Source of the DNA: Chloroflexota bacterium
GTDB taxonomy: Bacteria; Chloroflexota; Anaerolineae; Anaerolineales; Villigracilaceae
NCBI GenBank assembly: GCA_016223135.1
Contig: JACRPQ010000015.1
Location: 124,001-188,000, forward strand
Length of the DNA: 64,000 nt
Direction of reading: 5' to 3'
Shown here piece by piece: positions 61,323-64,000 of this stretch; positions within the stretch are counted from its first letter, which is position 1; each line of letters opens with the position of its first letter. Both the position numbers and the translations under genes were made by a program. The notes beneath the pieces are model-generated. The model had not been told where the DNA came from. It was given only the letters and a program-made list of their open reading frames with translations, and made no database searches.

Positions 61323-62720
61323 TAAAAAAATCCGCCGATACAAATCCGACTCGAGCAAGCCGTGCGGGTCGCAGCGCTTTTTGAGTTTCTTGAATTTGGC
61401 AATTGTCTCCTCGCCGAGGAAGGCGCGGGCGGTCTCAGCGGAGGTTTCGCTGTTCTTGGCGAAGTAGAAACGCCCGCCGGCGTTCAATACGATGCGGTCG
61501 AATTCCTGCAGCAAGGCTCTCAGGGGAGCGCGGTTTTTGTCGGTGACCTTGAAATCCATCGCCAGGGAGAAACCGTCCACGGCGTGGGTGAGGAGGAAGT
61601 TGTCGGGGCGGTGACGCTTGGTGACGCCGAGATAGGATGGGAGTCCGCGTTGATGCGAGAGTTGGATCATCTCCCGCCAGGCGTCTTCAGCGGTCTCTTT
61701 GGGAAGGAAGGATTGATATTGAATCAAGCCGCCGCGTCCAAAGGAACGTTCCCAATCGGGGATGTAATCCAGCAGGAAGTGAAATTCGGCGTGCGATTCG
61801 CGGAAGGTATGCCGGCGCAGGCTGGCAAGATATTTTGCTGTGTTGATGAGCCGCACGCCGGCGTTGTTCAGAAAGGGCTTCATGAGGTAGTGCAGGAGCG
61901 ACTTGGGCATGACCCCGAACAGACGGTCGGGCAGGTGCTGGTAGGAAAGTTTCATCGTCTCGCGGACGTGCGGGTCTTCGCCCTCCTTGAGGTTGTTTGC
62001 CGCGTGAATTTGTCCGCGCCCGAGGGTTGTCCCTTTTGCCAGCGTATCGAGCCAGCCAACGATGTAATCGTAGTGCGGGGCATGTTCGAGCAGGTCGCTC
62101 AGGTGCCGGCGGAGAGTCGGCACGTGCCAGGCGTCCACGGCTATCAGTCCAGAATGGATGCGTTTCATTTTCAAGGTGATGGTTGTGAAGACGCCCAGCA
62201 TCCCCAGTCCGCCGATCATGGCGTAGAACAAGTCGGCGTTTTTCTTTGGCGAGCAGGTGACCAGCGCGCCGGTGGGGAGCAGGGCGGTGAATTCGGTCAC
62301 GTGTTCGCCAATGGTGCCGGCGTGAAAATTGTTCTTGCCGTGGATGTTCGCCGCAAGACAGCCGCCCAGGGTGGTCTTCATTGTGCCGGAGACGACGGGG
62401 ACCCACCAGCCGTCGGGTTCGACGCGCTTCCATAAGTCTTCGAGGGTGACGCCTGCCTCGCATCGGACGACGCCGGAGGCTGGATCCCAATCGAGGATGT
62501 GATTCATCCCGCTCATATCGAGGACGATACCGCCGCCGTTGAGCGACACGTCGTTGTAACTGATGCCTGTACCGCGCGCGGTGACGGTCAGCCCGTATTT
62601 TTTGGCGAGTTGAAAGGCTTCGTGGAGGTCTTCGGTCTTTTCGATTTTGATTCGATAGCAGGTCGCTTTGAGCGAATGCCCGAAATTTTCGAGTTGTGCA
62701 AAACGGGTGGTGAGGTTCAT
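61314..62720 (-). CDS. FAD-linked oxidoreductase, DprE1-like
   Basis: This protein of about 468 residues resembles mycobacterial DprE1, which oxidises decaprenylphosphoryl-ribose at C2 with FAD. The FAD domain reads ARGTGISYNDVSLNGGGIVLDM, WWVPVVSGTMKTTLGGCLAANIHGKN (a His in the DprE1 covalent-flavin-free site region) and IGGLGMLGVFTTITLKM. The substrate domain reads FGRGGLIQYQSFLPKE, RFYFAKNSETSAETA (equivalent of catalytic Lys418) and CDPHGLLESDLYRRIFL. The benzothiazinone-bound Cys387 position is Ala (FSLAMDF). The ATG at 62720 is used; a TTG at 62756 is possible. Its stop codon lies in a heptamer array. It follows a DprE2-like SDR gene. Confidence 0.82.
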   Translation of the reverse strand: MNLTTRFAQLENFGHSLKATCYRIKIEKTEDLHEAFQLAKKYGLTVTARGTGISYNDVSLNGGGIVLDMSGMNHILDWDPASGVVRCEAGVTLEDLWKRVEPDGWWVPVVSGTMKTTLGGCLAANIHGKNNFHAGTIGEHVTEFTALLPTGALVTCSPKKNADLFYAMIGGLGMLGVFTTITLKMKRIHSGLIAVDAWHVPTLRRHLSDLLEHAPHYDYIVGWLDTLAKGTTLGRGQIHAANNLKEGEDPHVRETMKLSYQHLPDRLFGVMPKSLLHYLMKPFLNNAGVRLINTAKYLASLRRHTFRESHAEFHFLLDYIPDWERSFGRGGLIQYQSFLPKETAEDAWREMIQLSHQRGLPSYLGVTKRHRPDNFLLTHAVDGFSLAMDFKVTDKNRAPLRALLQEFDRIVLNAGGRFYFAKNSETSAETARAFLGEETIAKFKKLKKRCDPHGLLESDLYRRIFLVL

Positions 62721-62807
62721 GAGGTTTGATGTGGAAACGTAAGAGATGTTCTCCAATGTGTTCAGCGGCGTTGGCGAATGCCGAGTCCGCGCGCATACAT
62801 TGTGCGC

Positions 62808-63593
62808 TTAGAAAGACAGTCTCCTGAAAATGAAGGAGGGGATGTGACGAATGACCAGCATAATCCAACGCCAGAGGGGGGCGGTGTAGATGGTTTGCTT
62901 GCGCTTCCGCATCGCGCGGATGATGTCTTCGGCGGCGCGTTCGGGTTCGATGGCAAAGGGCGTGGGTCCCTGCGCGGCTTTGAGCATTTCAGTCTTCATG
63001 AAGCCGGGCTTGACGGTCAGCACATGCACGCCGTGACGGGTGAGGCGGTTGCGCAGCGCTTCGAGGTAGGTGGTCAGCCCGGCTTTGGAGGCGTTGTAGC
63101 CGGGGTTGCCCACCCGTCCGCGGTCGCCTGCCACCGAGGAGATGCCGACAATCTGCCCGGCGCCGGCGGATTGGAACATTTCGGCGATGGGTGTGAGCCA
63201 TGCCATGGCGCCAATGAGATTGACCTCCACCATGCGGCGGTCATTTTCGAAGTTGTATTTGTCCATGCCGCCGGGCGGCAGATTGATCCCTGCCGCGTAA
63301 ATGACGAAATCCAAGCCGCCCAGTTCGGCGACGATCTTACGCAGCAGGGCAGGCGTCTTATCGTATTCGCAGACATCATGCGGATAGGCGCGGGCATAGC
63401 CGCCGCTGGCATTCAGTTGGCGGCAAAGCGCCTCCAGTTTATCTTGGCTGCGGGCGACCAGCGCGAGCGATGTTTCCTGTCCGGCAAGTTTTTGCGCGAG
63501 TGCAGCGCCCAGCCCTGTGGATGCGCCGATGATAATTCCGCGCCGGCGGGGGGTGAGCGGTGTGGTGTAAGGGGACTTTGGAAAGTCTGACAC
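62808..63593 (-). CDS. SDR-family oxidoreductase, DprE2-like
   Basis: This 261-residue NAD(P)-dependent short-chain dehydrogenase has GASTGLGAALA (cofactor loop, about 22-32), the catalytic Ser in GISSVAGDRG, the YxxxK in PGYNASKAG (Tyr and Lys) and a C-terminal membrane-associated tail (LWRWIMLVIRHIPSFIFRRL). In mycobacteria DprE2 reduces the keto intermediate made by DprE1 to give decaprenylphosphoryl-arabinose. Gene order SDR then DprE1-like with a short gap suggests a two-step epimerase. The start is GTG, with GGAGG 7 bases upstream. Confidence 0.82.
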   Translation of the reverse strand: MSDFPKSPYTTPLTPRRRGIIIGASTGLGAALAQKLAGQETSLALVARSQDKLEALCRQLNASGGYARAYPHDVCEYDKTPALLRKIVAELGGLDFVIYAAGINLPPGGMDKYNFENDRRMVEVNLIGAMAWLTPIAEMFQSAGAGQIVGISSVAGDRGRVGNPGYNASKAGLTTYLEALRNRLTRHGVHVLTVKPGFMKTEMLKAAQGPTPFAIEPERAAEDIIRAMRKRKQTIYTAPLWRWIMLVIRHIPSFIFRRLSF

Positions 63594-63735
63594 GTTTTGT
63601 CCTCCAGAAAGTTTCGCATCTCATTGTAATCCATTCATGAGTTTTGCAGTGATCTCATCGGTGGATAAGAGAATCGGCGGAGCGGTTACATCCATAATGC
63701 TGTAACGCGCATGTAATACACAAGAACGCGTGTGT

Positions 63736-63744
63736 TGCTATAAT
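63736..63744 (+). promoter_or_regulatory. promoter for the gene at the right window edge
   Basis: Extended -10, TGC-TATAAT (hexamer 63739-63744), about 65 bases before the ATG at 63811. The -35 is weak, as is usual for extended -10 promoters. I see nothing else in the 217 bases between genes. Confidence 0.5.
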
Positions 63745-63810
63745 GTGCAAGTGTATCGTCGAAGATGGAACGGGCGTTTTTGGCGATGCAGTCAACATAA
63801 TGTGAATCTT

Positions 63811-64000
63811 ATGAAAGAACAGGTTTTGCAAATTCTCGCGGAAGCCCGCAAACGGCTGGATGCCGCAAACGTTTCCCATTCGGAGAGGGACATTCTCTTG
63901 AAACTGATTGGTGTACTTGTCGATTCCATGCAGCACTTTACTCACAATAGCGAAGACCTGAATTCTCTTGCCCAGGCGGTTGTTGACCAGCGCGCCTTGC
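63811..64000 (+). CDS. helical protein, 3' truncated by the window
   Basis: Sixty-three residues are visible (MKEQVLQILAEARKRLDAANVSH to LAQAVVDQRAL). It is a long, charged helical N-terminus with no signal peptide, as in many regulatory or coiled-coil proteins. The remaining domains lie outside the window, so function cannot be told. The frame on the other strand (63655-63945) is judged a shadow. Confidence 0.6.
   Translation, partial: MKEQVLQILAEARKRLDAANVSHSERDILLKLIGVLVDSMQHFTHNSEDLNSLAQAVVDQRAL

Noticed and set aside
63655-63945. Minus-strand frame at the right edge
   Set aside because: The plus-strand frame from 63811 has a promoter and better codon pattern; the minus frame has no motif or ribosome site.

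Overview
The window looks like a chromosomal segment of an uncultured Chloroflexota bacterium, most likely class Anaerolineae. This is inferred from gene content, not from a database search. The pointers are: rho, lysM/M23 and birA in a row; many lipoproteins with Thr-Pro spacers; a class B (ba3-type) oxidase operon next to cydAB and a fused cydDC; a cdaA-cdaR pair; coaE with an extra C-terminal domain; heptameric short tandem repeats in gaps and inside genes; and several promoters whose -10 box lies 6-7 bases before the start codon (leaderless mRNAs). No tRNA, rRNA, CRISPR array, prophage or intact insertion sequence was seen.

Layout. 1-4548: two small membrane proteins, then rho, a LysM/M23 endopeptidase, birA, a small membrane protein and an SRPBCC protein. 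4551-10773: cydA, cydB and a cydDC fusion (bd-type quinol oxidase and its export ABC transporter), with a regulatory region upstream. 11411-18573: an Rrf2 regulator, two SCO-type proteins, a 45-residue oxidase subunit, CoxB, CoxA, a multidomain cytochrome b / ferredoxin / MvhD / cytochrome c fusion and a lipoprotein, apparently one operon. The Rrf2 gene and cydA share an upstream palindrome, so the regulator may control both terminal oxidase systems. 18784-29637: lgt, sulfotransferase, recA, M23 and TolB-like envelope proteins, a ParB-like protein, an RluA-type pseudouridine synthase and a SpoU/TrmH methyltransferase. 29638-34414: a repeat-rich accessory stretch with a GMC oxidoreductase and lipoproteins. 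34415-46451: der, cdaR, cdaA, coaE, the RNase P RNA gene with a clear promoter and terminator, a TPR protein and polA. 46679-54226: a roadblock/Y1-transposase-like fusion, an MBL hydrolase, plsY, an M67 peptidase, membrane proteins and gyrB. 54426-63593: a four-GAF histidine kinase followed by a FIST protein, a lipoprotein, lipB and a DprE1/DprE2-like pair.

The most unusual items are the cytochrome b fusion (11978-14305), the roadblock/Y1 protein that has lost its HUH histidines (46679-47962), heptamer repeats translated in frame at five places inside cydDC, the Rrf2 operator shared by two oxidase loci, and a DprE1/DprE2-like pair with alanine at the position of the mycobacterial drug-target cysteine.
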